DNA of 64,000 nt from Marivivens donghaensis (GCF_030410045.1 NZ_JAUFRA010000001.1:62001-126000), one strand, 5' to 3'. Shown: positions 1 to 9,078, numbered from the stretch's first letter. Notes: a model not told the origin generated them from the letters alone. Program-made: numbers and translations.

Positions 1-148
1 AGCGGCGCATCGACCAGTAATCGGTCGCATCAGGCGTACCTAGGTTTGCCAGCAAAATGCCGATACGGCGCGGTTTGATGGCGGGGTGGTCGGCTGGTGC
101 GTGGACGGGGCATTTCGCCAATCCGCCAGTGTTCTTTACGTCTTTCAT
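1..148 (-). CDS. hemH: Ferrochelatase, N-terminal fragment (cut by window edge)
   Basis: The reverse strand reads from an ATG at 148 into the window edge and encodes about 49 residues. It contains the ferrochelatase opening GILLANLGTPD followed by YWSMRR. Ferrochelatase inserts Fe2+ into protoporphyrin IX in the last step of haem synthesis. A short tail of about 20 residues with a CPVH segment precedes the conserved strand. The gene lies 51 bases downstream of the methyltransferase at 200-1021 in the same direction, so the two may be co-transcribed. The catalytic residues lie outside the window. Identity rests on the N-terminal motif only, which is highly characteristic. Confidence 0.85.
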   Translation of the reverse strand, partial: MKDVKNTGGLAKCPVHAPADHPAIKPRRIGILLANLGTPDATDYWSMRR

Positions 149-199
149 GTCAGTCCCGTTCCGTAGTTTGGGCCAGAGATATGTCAAAACCCCGATGGG

Positions 200-1021
200 T
201 CAATCATCCGTCTGGGGCAGGTTGAGTTCTTTTGCACCAAGTGCGTCCGCCAGTCGCGCCGTGGCTGATCCTGGGCGGAGGGGCTTTTGTTGGCTCTCAT
301 CAGGAGCCCAGCCCGTTAAAAAGATCACTTCGAATGTTGCACGAATACGCCCGTCCGCATCGCTAAAGTGTTCTGCATATAGCTTTGCCGCCTCCGCAAA
401 GACTGCGCGGCGGGTCGGCTTTCGTAGTCGTTGCGACAGCGCGTTGGCCTCACCCATCGCACGAAGGTCACGCATCAGCGCCCAAGCATCCTCGTAGGTC
501 ACATTCAGTGGCATCGCGTCCGCAACGGGCAACGCCATGCCTGACCGTTGCAACAACGCACCTAGGTCGCGGATCTCTGCCATTGGGGCGACGCGTGGCG
601 ATAGGCCGCCCGTCACGCGGCTTTCGGCTTCGGCTAAAACGCTCCGTAGTTCGTGGAGCGTTTGTCCCCCGAACATGGCGCCCAAAAACAGGCCATCGGG
701 TTTGAGAGCGTGACGAGACTGGACGATTTGGCCGATGGGGTCGTTGGCCCAATGCATCGACATCGCATGGATCACGAGATCATGCCGACCTGCATCAAGG
801 GCTAGTAAATCGGTGTCCGTCACTTGGACCGCATCAGGGAAGTGCGTCGCCCAATATTCAGGCTGACCAGAGACAATCGCGGGCGCGTTAAACGGCCTGT
901 TAACCTCGATCAGTCTTTCCTGAATCTCGTCTGCCACAGCATCGAGCATGAATGTTGCAGTCATACGAGACCGGTTGCGGTCTAGCGATGCGCGGTCGGC
1001 GATATTTGGCGGGGTTCTCAT
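200..1021 (-). CDS. SAM-dependent methyltransferase-like protein (BioC/NDUFAF5 type)
   Basis: A 273-residue protein with the layout of BioC/NDUFAF5-type class I methyltransferases. The conserved DLVIHAMSMHWANDP segment, equivalent to the LSNLALQW motif, is at about residues 80-95, followed by LKPDGLFLGAMFGG. The usual glycine-rich SAM loop (GxGxG) near the N-terminus is not visible. In its place is APAIVSGQPEYW, so SAM binding may be weakened or lost. NDUFAF5 relatives modify or help assemble respiratory complex I; BioC acts in biotin synthesis, and no bio genes are present here. The gene is divergent from comF, with hemH downstream. The family call is firm; the substrate is unknown. Confidence 0.75.
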   Translation of the reverse strand: MRTPPNIADRASLDRNRSRMTATFMLDAVADEIQERLIEVNRPFNAPAIVSGQPEYWATHFPDAVQVTDTDLLALDAGRHDLVIHAMSMHWANDPIGQIVQSRHALKPDGLFLGAMFGGQTLHELRSVLAEAESRVTGGLSPRVAPMAEIRDLGALLQRSGMALPVADAMPLNVTYEDAWALMRDLRAMGEANALSQRLRKPTRRAVFAEAAKLYAEHFSDADGRIRATFEVIFLTGWAPDESQQKPLRPGSATARLADALGAKELNLPQTDD

Positions 1022-1046
1022 GCCCTTTGTTTAGGGAATACCAACG

Positions 1047-1760
1047 ATGTTGCATAGTGTTGTCCGCATGGTTCTGCCGCGTCAGTGTGGCCTATGTGAT
1101 CAACTCACCGACGCTGACTTTGGCCTTTGTCCTGACTGTTGGGCCACCACGGATTTCGTGAATGGTTTGGTCTGCGATCATTGTGGTGTGCCGCTGATGG
1201 GCGAGGATGAAGCCGCGTTCTGCGACGAATGTCTGGCCGAGCCGCGACCTTGGGCAACTGGGCGGACCGTGTTTGGGTATTCGGGGGGAGGGCGAAAGCT
1301 GGTTCTTTCGCTCAAGCACGGGGACCGACAAGACCTTGTGCCAATGCTGTCGGCGATGCTGTCCCGCGCGGCACGTCCGTTGTTGAGCGGTGATACGGTG
1401 ATTGTTCCGGTTCCGCTGCATTGGACGCGGTTGTTTCGGCGCAGGTTCAACCAATCGGCCCTTTTAGCCGTTGAAACAGGTCGTATTTTGGGTCGTCCCG
1501 TTGTCGTAGATGGTTTGGCAAAAGTGCACCGCACGCGGCCGACTGAAGGTATGTCGCGCGAGGCCCGGCTTGCTGTCCAGCAAGGTTCAATCCGACCACA
1601 TCCTAAAAATGGCTGCCGTATGCGGGGGCGTTCCGTTCTGATCATCGACGATGTGATGACCACTGGCGCTACTCTTGCTGCGGCGACAGAAGGGGCGCGG
1701 TTGGCTGGCGCAAAGCAGGTTTGCGTTCTGACACTGGCGCGAGCGTATAAAGAAACCTAA
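1047..1760 (+). CDS. comF: ComF family phosphoribosyltransferase-like protein
   Basis: A 237-residue protein with two CxxC zinc-ribbon pairs near the N-terminus (CGLC and CPDC, then CDHC and CDEC, residues 15-65). A type I phosphoribosyltransferase fold follows, ending in the PRPP-binding loop VLIIDDVMTTGAT (about residues 196-208). ComF proteins support DNA uptake in competent bacteria, but in non-competent species the role is unclear. The gene starts 25 bases from the divergent methyltransferase and is followed after 28 bases by glutaredoxin in the same direction, an order I associate with Rhodobacterales. A second possible start lies seven codons further in. The first ATG is kept because AGGGA lies upstream of it. 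Confidence 0.88.
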   Translation: MLHSVVRMVLPRQCGLCDQLTDADFGLCPDCWATTDFVNGLVCDHCGVPLMGEDEAAFCDECLAEPRPWATGRTVFGYSGGGRKLVLSLKHGDRQDLVPMLSAMLSRAARPLLSGDTVIVPVPLHWTRLFRRRFNQSALLAVETGRILGRPVVVDGLAKVHRTRPTEGMSREARLAVQQGSIRPHPKNGCRMRGRSVLIIDDVMTTGATLAAATEGARLAGAKQVCVLTLARAYKET

Positions 1761-1788
1761 ATATACGGGTGAACACGAAAGGTCCGTT

Positions 1789-2043
1789 ATGAAACCCGTA
1801 GAAATCTACTCCTCCCCGTTTTGTGGCTTTTGCCACCGCGCAAAGCACATGCTGACCTCCAAAGGTGTCGCCTTTACTGAGATCGACGTGATCGAACACC
1901 CAGATCGCCGCGCTGAAATGGTGGAGCGTGCGAATGGTGGCCGCACCGTGCCGCAGATTTTCATTGATGGCGCCCATGTTGGGGGCTGCGATGATCTGTT
2001 TGCCCTTGAGCGCGCGGGTAAGCTCGACCCGATGCTGGCGTGA
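1789..2043 (+). CDS. grxC: Glutaredoxin 3
   Basis: An 84-residue single-domain glutaredoxin, the normal length for GrxC. The active site is C12-G-F-C15, where most GrxC proteins have CPYC. The cis-proline segment TVPQIFIDG and the glutathione-binding GGCDDL follow in the usual places. It reduces protein disulfides and glutathione adducts using glutathione in the cytoplasm. The stop codon overlaps the GTG start of the next gene (GTGA), which indicates translational coupling to the nitrilase. Confidence is high. Confidence 0.93.
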   Translation: MKPVEIYSSPFCGFCHRAKHMLTSKGVAFTEIDVIEHPDRRAEMVERANGGRTVPQIFIDGAHVGGCDDLFALERAGKLDPMLA

Positions 2044-2888
2044 GGGCCGCGCTTTTACAGATCAGTTCAAGTGACGATCCGCTGACGAACCTGTCGCGGG
2101 TCAAAGAGATGATTGCATCGGCCGTTGCTGGTGGTGCTGGGTTCGTCCTGACGCCCGAAGTGACGAACATCATTAGCCAAGATCGGCAGCATCAGAACGA
2201 CGTTCTACACCTCGAATCAGATGATCCCGTTTTGGCAGGGCTGCGTGAAGCCGCCGCGATGCATGGAATTTGGCTCGCTATCGGGTCGCTCGCGATCAAA
2301 ACGGGGGATGAAGATGGGCGTTTTGCCAATCGGTCCTTCGTGATCGCGCCCGATGGGTCGATCCGCGCCCGTTATGATAAAATCCATATGTTCGACGTTC
2401 AGGTTTCTGAGACCGAGACGTTTCGCGAATCCGCAGGGTTCCGACCAGGCGAAGAGGCGGTAACATGCGAAACGCCCTTTGGCACCTTGGGGCTGACGGT
2501 GTGTTACGATGTTCGGTTCCCGTATCTACATCGCGTTCTGTGTCAGGCGGGTGCGACGATCCTACTGGCCCCCGCTGCGTTTTCACCCGTCACGGGCGCC
2601 GCGCATTGGGAACCTCTCTTGCGGGCGCGAGCAATTGAAAATGGGGCTTATGTTCTGGCTGCAGCACAAACAGGCAATCACGCTGTGCGTTCGGGCAAAC
2701 CACGTCAAACCTACGGTCATTCGATGGTAATCTCTCCTTGGGGAGAGGTTTTAGTCGATGCTGGAGTAGACGAAGGCATTGTTTTCATTGATTTGAACCC
2801 CGATGAGGTGGCACAAGCGCGGGCGCGCGTACCGTCTTTGTTGCATGATCGAGTTTTTAGGGGACCGGATGGACAAGAATTCAAATAA
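2040..2888 (+). CDS. Carbon-nitrogen hydrolase (Nit1-type, deaminated glutathione amidase-like)
   Basis: A 282-residue nitrilase-superfamily amidase. The catalytic triad is visible as Glu in LTPEVTN (E40), Lys in RYDKIHMFD (about 117) and Cys in LTVCYDVRFP (about 154). The KIHMFDVQV and CYDVRFPYLHR segments place it in the Nit1/Nit2 branch, whose members hydrolyse deaminated glutathione or omega-amides. Its coupling to glutaredoxin through the GTGA overlap fits a glutathione-repair role, which is inference. The start is GTG at 2040. The downstream marR start lies inside its 3' end. Confidence 0.88.
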   Translation: MRAALLQISSSDDPLTNLSRVKEMIASAVAGGAGFVLTPEVTNIISQDRQHQNDVLHLESDDPVLAGLREAAAMHGIWLAIGSLAIKTGDEDGRFANRSFVIAPDGSIRARYDKIHMFDVQVSETETFRESAGFRPGEEAVTCETPFGTLGLTVCYDVRFPYLHRVLCQAGATILLAPAAFSPVTGAAHWEPLLRARAIENGAYVLAAAQTGNHAVRSGKPRQTYGHSMVISPWGEVLVDAGVDEGIVFIDLNPDEVAQARARVPSLLHDRVFRGPDGQEFK

Positions 2889-3312
2889 CCTTGCCGTTTC
2901 GCTCTTTAGCGAGATCTTGACCGTTGATCAGTTGGCCCGCGCCAATGTGGTTCGCGTGCTGCCCAAGGGTATGGAACTGTCCCATTTTTCCGTCCTGAAT
3001 CACCTTGCTCATGCTGGTGATGAACGCACGCCAGCGCAATTGGCAAAGACGTTTCACCTGACCCGAGGTGCGATGACGAATACCTTGGGGAAACTAGATT
3101 GGGCAGGTTGGGTGCATATTCGCCCTGACTGGGACGATGCACGACGCAAGTTGGTGGCTATCAGCCCTGCGGGTCTTGCCGCGCGTGATGCGGCGCTTGC
3201 GGCGATGACGCCAGTGATTGCGGGGCTCGTTGATAAGGTCGGCGCAGAAAAAGTCCGCGCCGTCCTGCCTGTGCTGCGTGAGCTGCGATTGCAGCTCAGC
3301 GAAAACGATTAA
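2869..3312 (+). CDS. MarR family transcriptional regulator
   Basis: A 147-residue winged-helix regulator. Residues about 45-100 form the HTH and wing: LSHFSVLNHLAHAG, TPAQLAKTFHLTRGAMTNTLGKL, and a basic wing around RPDWDDARRK. I chose the ATG at 2869 (MDKNSNN). It overlaps the end of the nitrilase by 20 bases and gives a normal MarR length, whereas an upstream start would add 22 unrelated residues. The stop overlaps the convergent ubiG stop. MarR proteins usually repress efflux or aromatic-compound genes; no operator or target is recognisable here. Confidence 0.85.
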   Translation: MDKNSNNLAVSLFSEILTVDQLARANVVRVLPKGMELSHFSVLNHLAHAGDERTPAQLAKTFHLTRGAMTNTLGKLDWAGWVHIRPDWDDARRKLVAISPAGLAARDAALAAMTPVIAGLVDKVGAEKVRAVLPVLRELRLQLSEND

Positions 3313-4046
3313 CGTTTGATCGATGCGGTGACGTAGTTCACCGACAAGTCGCGATCACTGATCGACCATGTCCATAGCACTGGATTGAACACGAACCCTT
3401 TGCGATCAACGGGGTCGAGGCCACCCTTGCGGATCAGGTCATAGAGTTCGTCTGGCGTGATGAACTTTGACCATTCGTGCGTGCCTTTCGGCAGCCAGCG
3501 CATCACATACTCCGCACCCAAAATCGCAACGGCAAAGCTCTTGGGGTTGCGGTTGATAGTCGAACAGATGTGCAGCCCGCCTTGCTTCAAGAGTTGCTGG
3601 CAGGCGGTCAGGTAGGCCAGTGGATCAGCCACATGTTCCACTACTTCCATGTTGAGAACTACGTCAAACTGTTCACCCGCAGCAGCCATCGTTTCCGCGG
3701 TGGTCCAACGGTAATCGATGTCGAGGCCAGATTGACGGGCGTGGGCTTGGGCCACGGGAATGTTCCGTTCGGCCGCATCGACGCCAACAATCGTGGCACC
3801 CAAACGCGCCATGGGTTCGCACAACAGGCCGCCACCGCACCCGATATCCAGAATTCGCAGCCCCGCAAACGGTTTGTCGTCGTCCAGATCACGACCAAAC
3901 TCCGCTGCGATTTGTTCGGTGATGTATTTCAGCCGGATCGGGTTCATCATGTGGAGCGGCTTGAACTTGCCCTCAAGATCCCACCATTCCGCTGCCATAG
4001 CTTCGAATTTGGCAACTTCTGCGGGATCAACGGTCGTCTGGGTCAT
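3309..4046 (-). CDS. ubiG: Ubiquinone biosynthesis O-methyltransferase
   Basis: A 245-residue class I methyltransferase. The SAM loop ILDIGCGGGLL is near residue 65-75, followed by GVDAAERNI and the UbiG-typical NMEVVEHV and CSTINRNPKS. The C-terminal segment HEWSKFITPDEL is also UbiG-like. UbiG performs both O-methylations of ubiquinone synthesis at the membrane surface. The ATG at 4046 (MTQTTVDP) matches the family start; the reading frame is open upstream but adds an unrelated tail. It is divergent from the iminopeptidase gene and its 3' end overlaps that of marR. Confidence 0.94.
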   Translation of the reverse strand: MTQTTVDPAEVAKFEAMAAEWWDLEGKFKPLHMMNPIRLKYITEQIAAEFGRDLDDDKPFAGLRILDIGCGGGLLCEPMARLGATIVGVDAAERNIPVAQAHARQSGLDIDYRWTTAETMAAAGEQFDVVLNMEVVEHVADPLAYLTACQQLLKQGGLHICSTINRNPKSFAVAILGAEYVMRWLPKGTHEWSKFITPDELYDLIRKGGLDPVDRKGFVFNPVLWTWSISDRDLSVNYVTASIKR

Positions 4047-4101
4047 CTTTGCCTCCAAAGGGGGAATGGTCTGGCGGTTTACCGTGCTATATAGAGGTGA
4101 C

Positions 4102-5076
4102 ATGGACAAAGTCTCAGGTCAAAGACGCGCGGTGCCGCACCTTTATCCCCCGATCGACCCATTTGACCAGCAGATGCTGGATGTGGGCGACGGGCACAGA
4201 GTGTATGTCGAACAGTGCGGCCGCCGCGACGGTGTGCCTGTCATCGTTGTTCACGGCGGACCGGGTGGCGGTTGTAGCCCTGCGATGCGGCGTTATTTCG
4301 ACCCAGACGTGTATCGTATCGTTCTGTTCGATCAGCGTGGATGTGGTCGGTCCTTACCTCATGCGAGCATCGAGGCGAACACGACGTGGGACCTTGTCGC
4401 GGATATGGAGAAGATCCGTGAGACCCTGAATATCGGGCGCTGGTTTGCCTTTGGCGGAAGTTGGGGCGCGACGCTGGCCTTGATCTACGCGCAGACCCAT
4501 CCTGAACGCGTGTTGGGTTTGATCCTGCGCGGCGTATTCCTGATGACCGATCCAGAGCTGGATTGGTTCTATGGTGGTGGTGCGGGTGCATTCTGGCCTG
4601 ACCTTTGGGCCCGTTTCGAAAGCCTCATTCCTGAGGAAGAGCGGGACGATATGATCGGCGCCTATCACCGCCGTTTGTTCAGCGGAAACCTGATGGAGGA
4701 GACTCGCTTCGCGCGGGCTTGGGCCAATTGGGAGAACGCGCTGGCATCCATCGAGTCCAATGGTTTTGCAGGCGAAGCACCCGGTGAATACGCGCGGGCA
4801 TTTTCGCGGCTAGAGAACCATTACTTTATCAACAAGGGGTTCCTGACCGAAGACACTGCGATCCTGAACAACCTCCACCGCCTGCGCGGTATCCCAGGCC
4901 ATATTGTCCAAGGTCGCTACGACATGATCTGCCCGCCGACCTCGGCATACAAACTGCACAAAGGCTGGTTCGGCTCGCGGATGCGGATGATCCCTCAGGC
5001 GGGTCATGCGCTGTCTGAGCCGGGGATCACGCGGGAATTGGTGCGGATCATGGATGAGATCGCGGCGGAGTTTTAA
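4102..5076 (+). CDS. pip: Prolyl iminopeptidase
   Basis: A 324-residue alpha/beta hydrolase. It has the oxyanion HGGPGGG motif (about residue 50-56), the DQRGCGRS strand, nucleophile Ser120 in GGSWG, an Asp in GRYDMICP and a His in AGHALSEP. This set, together with the length, is diagnostic of proline iminopeptidase (peptidase family S33), which removes N-terminal proline from peptides in the cytoplasm. The ATG at 4102 is preceded by GAGGTGAC. The start lies 55 bases from the divergent ubiG start. Confidence 0.93.
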   Translation: MDKVSGQRRAVPHLYPPIDPFDQQMLDVGDGHRVYVEQCGRRDGVPVIVVHGGPGGGCSPAMRRYFDPDVYRIVLFDQRGCGRSLPHASIEANTTWDLVADMEKIRETLNIGRWFAFGGSWGATLALIYAQTHPERVLGLILRGVFLMTDPELDWFYGGGAGAFWPDLWARFESLIPEEERDDMIGAYHRRLFSGNLMEETRFARAWANWENALASIESNGFAGEAPGEYARAFSRLENHYFINKGFLTEDTAILNNLHRLRGIPGHIVQGRYDMICPPTSAYKLHKGWFGSRMRMIPQAGHALSEPGITRELVRIMDEIAAEF

Positions 5077-5201
5077 TAGCCATTCACCCATAAGGAGGCT
5101 GCGGGTAACCTGATGGCTCCCAACAAGTTCGTGGATGGCATGGACCCAAGCGATTTGCTTCGCTACGGTATTAAAGTTGAATCCAAACGGAGTCTGCACA
5201 G

Positions 5202-6728
5202 GTGCAGTCTTACAAACGAAGAAACCTGCTGAAATACGGTATCGCCGCTGCGGTTTTGACTGCTTCGGGCGTATCGGCGCGTGCGGGTTCTGTCGGTGGA
5301 CGACTCACTGTTGGCCTGTCGGGGGCATCGCCGCTGGACAGTTGGGATGCTCGGACGTTTTCAGACAGTTTCATGATAGCCTGCGGGCAGGGCGCTGTTT
5401 TTGATTGTCTGACCGAAGTGACGGCGGATGGATCGTTGGTCGGTGAGCTCGCCGAAAGCTGGGAGTCATCGGCGGACGGTCGCATTTGGACGGTTGCGTT
5501 GCGGCGTGGCGTGAGTTTTCACAACGGCAAACCGTTTGTCGCGCAGGATGTGATCGACAGTTTTGATCTCCATCGTGGAACGGCATCAGGTGCGCGGGTT
5601 ATTGTTGATGGCATTCAGGACATATCTCGTTTGTCGGACCATCAGGTGCGATTCACGCTGACTTCTGGGAACGCCGATTTTCCTTATTTGCTGTCCGATT
5701 ATCACCTGATCATCTACCCCTCTGGTCAGATCGATGAAGCGATCGCCCACGGGATTGGCACTGGCCTCTACCGCGTTGAGAGCTTTGAGCCGGGGGTGCG
5801 GTTTGTTGGGCGTCGCGTGCAGAGCCATTACAAAGACGGATCGGCAGGTTGGTTCGACCGCGTTGAATACGTGGCGATGAATGATCGTGCGCGGCGGATG
5901 AATGCGCTTCTTACAGGTCAGGTGGATGCTGTTGATCGGGTGGACCCTGCTGCCGTATCGCGGCTTTCGACCCATCCTCGGATAAATATCGTTGAGACGA
6001 CGGGGAATATGCACCTCGCGTTTGGAATGCGAACAGATACGGCTCCGTTTGACGATCTGAATGTTCGGCTTGCGCTCAAGCATGGCATCGATCGGCAGGC
6101 GATTGTTGATCAGGTGCTGCATGGTCATGGACGTGTTGCAGCGGATAGCCCGATTGGACCTGCGAACCAGTTCTATGCGGGGCTTGCGCCTCTGGCTCAT
6201 GACCCTGAGCGTGCCGCATGGCATTTGCGTCGGGCTGGGCTGTCGAACGTCTCAGTTGATCTGTTCACGTCCGATGTCGCGATGAATTCGTCTGCGATCG
6301 ACCTGTTCCGCACGGCTGCCGCGCCAGCGGGCATTGATATTCAGATCAAAGAGGCGGCATCTGTTGGGTATTGGGGCGACACCTTTGGGAGCCAGCCATT
6401 CGCAGCGACCTATTGGTCAGGTCGAGTGACCGAAGACTGGATGCTCTCGACGGCCTATCATGCAGGTAGCCCTTGGAACGATACGCGCTGGGCGGATGGA
6501 CGGTTCGAACAGTTGCTTGTCGCAGCGCGGGCCGAATTTGACCCTGATCTGCGGTCAGAACTCTACTCTGAAATGCAGAAAATCCTACGCGATCAGGGCG
6601 GTGCAATTATTCCCGCGTTTGCAAATTGGATCGGTGCAACCTCGGATCGGGTCGCAATCCCCACGTCGATTGGCAACCTTTGGCCCATGGATAACGCGCG
6701 CATGGCAGAACGGTGGTGGGTGGCCTGA
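5202..6728 (+). CDS. ABC transporter substrate-binding protein, oligopeptide type (SBP family 5)
   Basis: A 508-residue periplasmic binding protein of the DppA/OppA class (SBP_bac_5). The N-terminus has a twin-arginine-like signal (KRRNLLKYG, then a hydrophobic AAAVLTASG core and an ARAG cleavage region), so Tat export is likely. The mature part shows the family features LAESWESSADGRIWTVALR and VRLALKHGIDRQAIV. No permease or ATPase gene is adjacent, so it is an orphan component that must use a transporter encoded elsewhere. The start is GTG at 5202. The ligand is unknown; dipeptides or oligopeptides are the default guess. Confidence 0.85.
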   Translation: MQSYKRRNLLKYGIAAAVLTASGVSARAGSVGGRLTVGLSGASPLDSWDARTFSDSFMIACGQGAVFDCLTEVTADGSLVGELAESWESSADGRIWTVALRRGVSFHNGKPFVAQDVIDSFDLHRGTASGARVIVDGIQDISRLSDHQVRFTLTSGNADFPYLLSDYHLIIYPSGQIDEAIAHGIGTGLYRVESFEPGVRFVGRRVQSHYKDGSAGWFDRVEYVAMNDRARRMNALLTGQVDAVDRVDPAAVSRLSTHPRINIVETTGNMHLAFGMRTDTAPFDDLNVRLALKHGIDRQAIVDQVLHGHGRVAADSPIGPANQFYAGLAPLAHDPERAAWHLRRAGLSNVSVDLFTSDVAMNSSAIDLFRTAAAPAGIDIQIKEAASVGYWGDTFGSQPFAATYWSGRVTEDWMLSTAYHAGSPWNDTRWADGRFEQLLVAARAEFDPDLRSELYSEMQKILRDQGGAIIPAFANWIGATSDRVAIPTSIGNLWPMDNARMAERWWVA

Positions 6729-6821
6729 CGGTTTCCCTTGCAGACTCAGCAGTATGGGCCTATATGGCCTCTCAACAGCGGCGCTGACGGTTCCGACCCG
6801 ACGCTCCACCGGGAAAGATCG

Positions 6822-6850
6822 ACGGGCCGCGAGCCCGTTTTTTTGTTTTT
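6822..6850 (+). terminator. Terminator-like hairpin in the rimP leader (possible attenuator)
   Basis: ACGGGC (6822-6827) pairs with GCCCGT (6833-6838) around a five-base loop. It is followed by seven T, G and five T. The run ends only a few bases before the GGAG ribosome-binding site of rimP (ATG 6860). It could terminate the upstream binding-protein gene or act as an attenuator for the rimP-nusA-infB operon. Regulation by NusA of its own operon is known in other bacteria. Confidence 0.6.
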
Positions 6851-6859
6851 GGAGAACAG

Positions 6860-7447
6860 ATGACTGATCTGATCGCCAAGGCGGCATTGGACCGCCGGAT
6901 CGCAGAAATTATTACCCCTGTCATTGAGGACATGGGGTACGAAGTTGTGCGCGTCCGTTTGATGAAAAGCCTCAAGGAAACCACCTTGCAGGTTATGGCG
7001 CAGAAACCCGATGGCACCATCGAGGTTGACGACTGCGCTAAGATTTCGACCGCGCTTTCGGCAACGCTCGACGTCGAGGACCCGATCATTGAGGCCTACA
7101 GCCTCGAAGTATCGTCCCCCGGTATCGATCGTCCGCTGACACGTCTCAAGGATTTCGAGCAATGGGCCGGCAACGAGGCCAAGATCGAAACCAGCGAGAT
7201 GATCGACGGTCGTCGGCGCTTTAAAGGCCAGCTTGCTGGCGTCGAAGGTGATGAAGTTCTGATCACGCTTGATGAGCAGGGCGAAGACATCACCATCGGT
7301 CTGAAATTCGACTGGCTGTCAGATGCCAAACTGGTTCTGACAGATGAATTGATCCGCGAAGTTCTGCGCGGTCGCAAAGACAAGGGCCAAATCGATGAGG
7401 CCCAGTATGATGAAGTTGAAACCATCATTGATGGCGACGAGGAGTAA
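6860..7447 (+). CDS. rimP: Ribosome maturation factor RimP
   Basis: A 195-residue protein with the RimP N-terminal domain, including YEVVRVRL, the conserved VDDCAKIS and the SSPGIDRPL motif near residue 85-93, followed by the SH3-like C-terminal domain. RimP assists late maturation of the 30S subunit. It carries an acidic C-terminal tail (DEVETIIDGDEE) typical of alphaproteobacterial forms. It is first in the operon rimP-nusA-ylxR-infB, with five bases to nusA. A good GGAG precedes the ATG. Confidence 0.95.
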   Translation: MTDLIAKAALDRRIAEIITPVIEDMGYEVVRVRLMKSLKETTLQVMAQKPDGTIEVDDCAKISTALSATLDVEDPIIEAYSLEVSSPGIDRPLTRLKDFEQWAGNEAKIETSEMIDGRRRFKGQLAGVEGDEVLITLDEQGEDITIGLKFDWLSDAKLVLTDELIREVLRGRKDKGQIDEAQYDEVETIIDGDEE

Positions 7448-7452
7448 GAGAC

Positions 7453-9060
7453 ATGGCAATTACCTCTGCCAACCAGCTTGAGCTGCTGCAAACAGCCGAA
7501 GCCGTAGCCCGCGAGAAAATGATCGACCCGAACCTGGTCGTCGAAGCGATGGAAGAGTCGCTCGCTCGTGCAGCGAAATCGCGTTACGGCTCGGAAATGG
7601 ACATCCGCGTGTCGATCGACCGCAAAACTGGTAAAGCAACCTTTACCCGTGTCCGTACCGTTGTTGCTGACGAAGATCTTGAGAATTATCAGGCTGAGTT
7701 CACCGTCGATCAGGCGAAGCAATATATGGCTGACCCGCAAATTGGTGACGAATTCTCTGAGGAAGTTCCGCCTGTTGAACTGGGCCGTATTGCTGCTCAG
7801 TCCGCTAAACAGGTTATCCTTCAGAAAGTCCGCGAAGCTGAGCGCGACAAGCAGTACGAAGAATTCAAAGACCGCGCAGGCACCATCATCAACGGTTCCG
7901 TTAAGCGTGAAGAATACGGCAACGTCATCGTCGACGTAGGTGCTGGTGAAGCTGTTCTGCGTCGCAACGAGAAAATCGGCCGCGAAGCATACCGCCCAGG
8001 TGACCGTATTCGTGCATACGTTAAAGACGTTCGTCGTGAACCTCGTGGCCCGCAGATCTTCCTGTCGCGTACCGCTCCTGAGTTCATGGCTGAGCTCTTC
8101 AAAATGGAAGTGCCGGAAATCTACGAAGGCATCATCGAGATCAAAGCGGTTGCTCGTGACCCAGGTTCGCGCGCTAAGATCGCAGTTATCTCGTTCGACA
8201 ACTCGATCGATCCGGTTGGCGCTTGCGTCGGTATGCGCGGTAGCCGTGTTCAGGCCGTTGTAAACGAGCTTCAGGGCGAGAAAATCGACATCATTCCGTG
8301 GAATGAAGATACACCAACCTTCCTCGTGAACGCACTGCAGCCGGCAGAAGTGTCGAAAGTGGTTCTGGACGAAGAGGCAGGCAAAATCGAAGTTGTTGTT
8401 CCTGAAGAGCAGCTGTCGCTTGCGATTGGTCGCCGTGGTCAGAACGTGCGTCTGGCGTCTCAGCTGACGGGTCTCGACATCGACATCATGACCGAGGAAG
8501 AAGAATCCAAGCGTCGTCAGGCCGAGTTCGAAGTGCGCACCAAGTTGTTCATGGAAAACCTCGATCTCGACGAATTCTTTGCTCAGTTGCTGGTTTCAGA
8601 AGGCTTCACCAACCTCGAAGAAGTTGCCTACGTTGACGTTGACGAACTGCTCGTGATCGACGGCGTTGATGACGACACTGCAAACGAATTGCAGGCACGC
8701 GCTCGCGACGTTCTGGAAGCCCAGAACCGCAAAGCGATGGAACGTGCACGTGAGTTGGGCGTCGAAGACAGCCTCGTTGAATTCGAAGGTCTGACACCGC
8801 AAATGATCGAAGCCCTTGCCGAAGACGGCGTGAAATCGCTCGAAGATTTCGCGACCTGCGCGGACTGGGAATTGGCTGGCGGCTGGACCACTGTGGACGG
8901 CGAACGCGTCAAGGACGATGGCGTCCTCGAGAAGTTCGACGTGAGCCTCGAAGAAGCTCAGGACATGATCATGACCGCTCGCGTCATGCTTGGCTGGGTT
9001 GACCCTGAAGAGCTCGAAGCGGACGCAGAAGATGAGATTGAAGAGGGGGCTGAGGAGTAA
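7453..9060 (+). CDS. nusA: Transcription termination/antitermination protein NusA
   Basis: A 535-residue NusA of normal alphaproteobacterial length. In order it has the RNA polymerase-binding N-terminal domain (1-125), an S1 domain (about 135-200, GTIINGSVKR), two KH domains (about 230-345, with GMRGSRVQAV and AIGRRGQNV), and two C-terminal acidic helix-hairpin repeats (from about 365, EEVAYVDVDELL). It modulates pausing, termination and antitermination. Codon use is strongly biased, as expected for a highly expressed gene. It is part of the rimP operon. Confidence 0.96.
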   Translation: MAITSANQLELLQTAEAVAREKMIDPNLVVEAMEESLARAAKSRYGSEMDIRVSIDRKTGKATFTRVRTVVADEDLENYQAEFTVDQAKQYMADPQIGDEFSEEVPPVELGRIAAQSAKQVILQKVREAERDKQYEEFKDRAGTIINGSVKREEYGNVIVDVGAGEAVLRRNEKIGREAYRPGDRIRAYVKDVRREPRGPQIFLSRTAPEFMAELFKMEVPEIYEGIIEIKAVARDPGSRAKIAVISFDNSIDPVGACVGMRGSRVQAVVNELQGEKIDIIPWNEDTPTFLVNALQPAEVSKVVLDEEAGKIEVVVPEEQLSLAIGRRGQNVRLASQLTGLDIDIMTEEEESKRRQAEFEVRTKLFMENLDLDEFFAQLLVSEGFTNLEEVAYVDVDELLVIDGVDDDTANELQARARDVLEAQNRKAMERARELGVEDSLVEFEGLTPQMIEALAEDGVKSLEDFATCADWELAGGWTTVDGERVKDDGVLEKFDVSLEEAQDMIMTARVMLGWVDPEELEADAEDEIEEGAEE

Positions 9061-9078
9061 TCCTCGGAGTTCTTGAGA

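Noticed and set aside
3760..4101. A 114-residue N-terminal extension of the prolyl iminopeptidase
   Set aside because: It runs opposite ubiG and has no similarity to hydrolases. The ATG at 4102 gives the normal family length.
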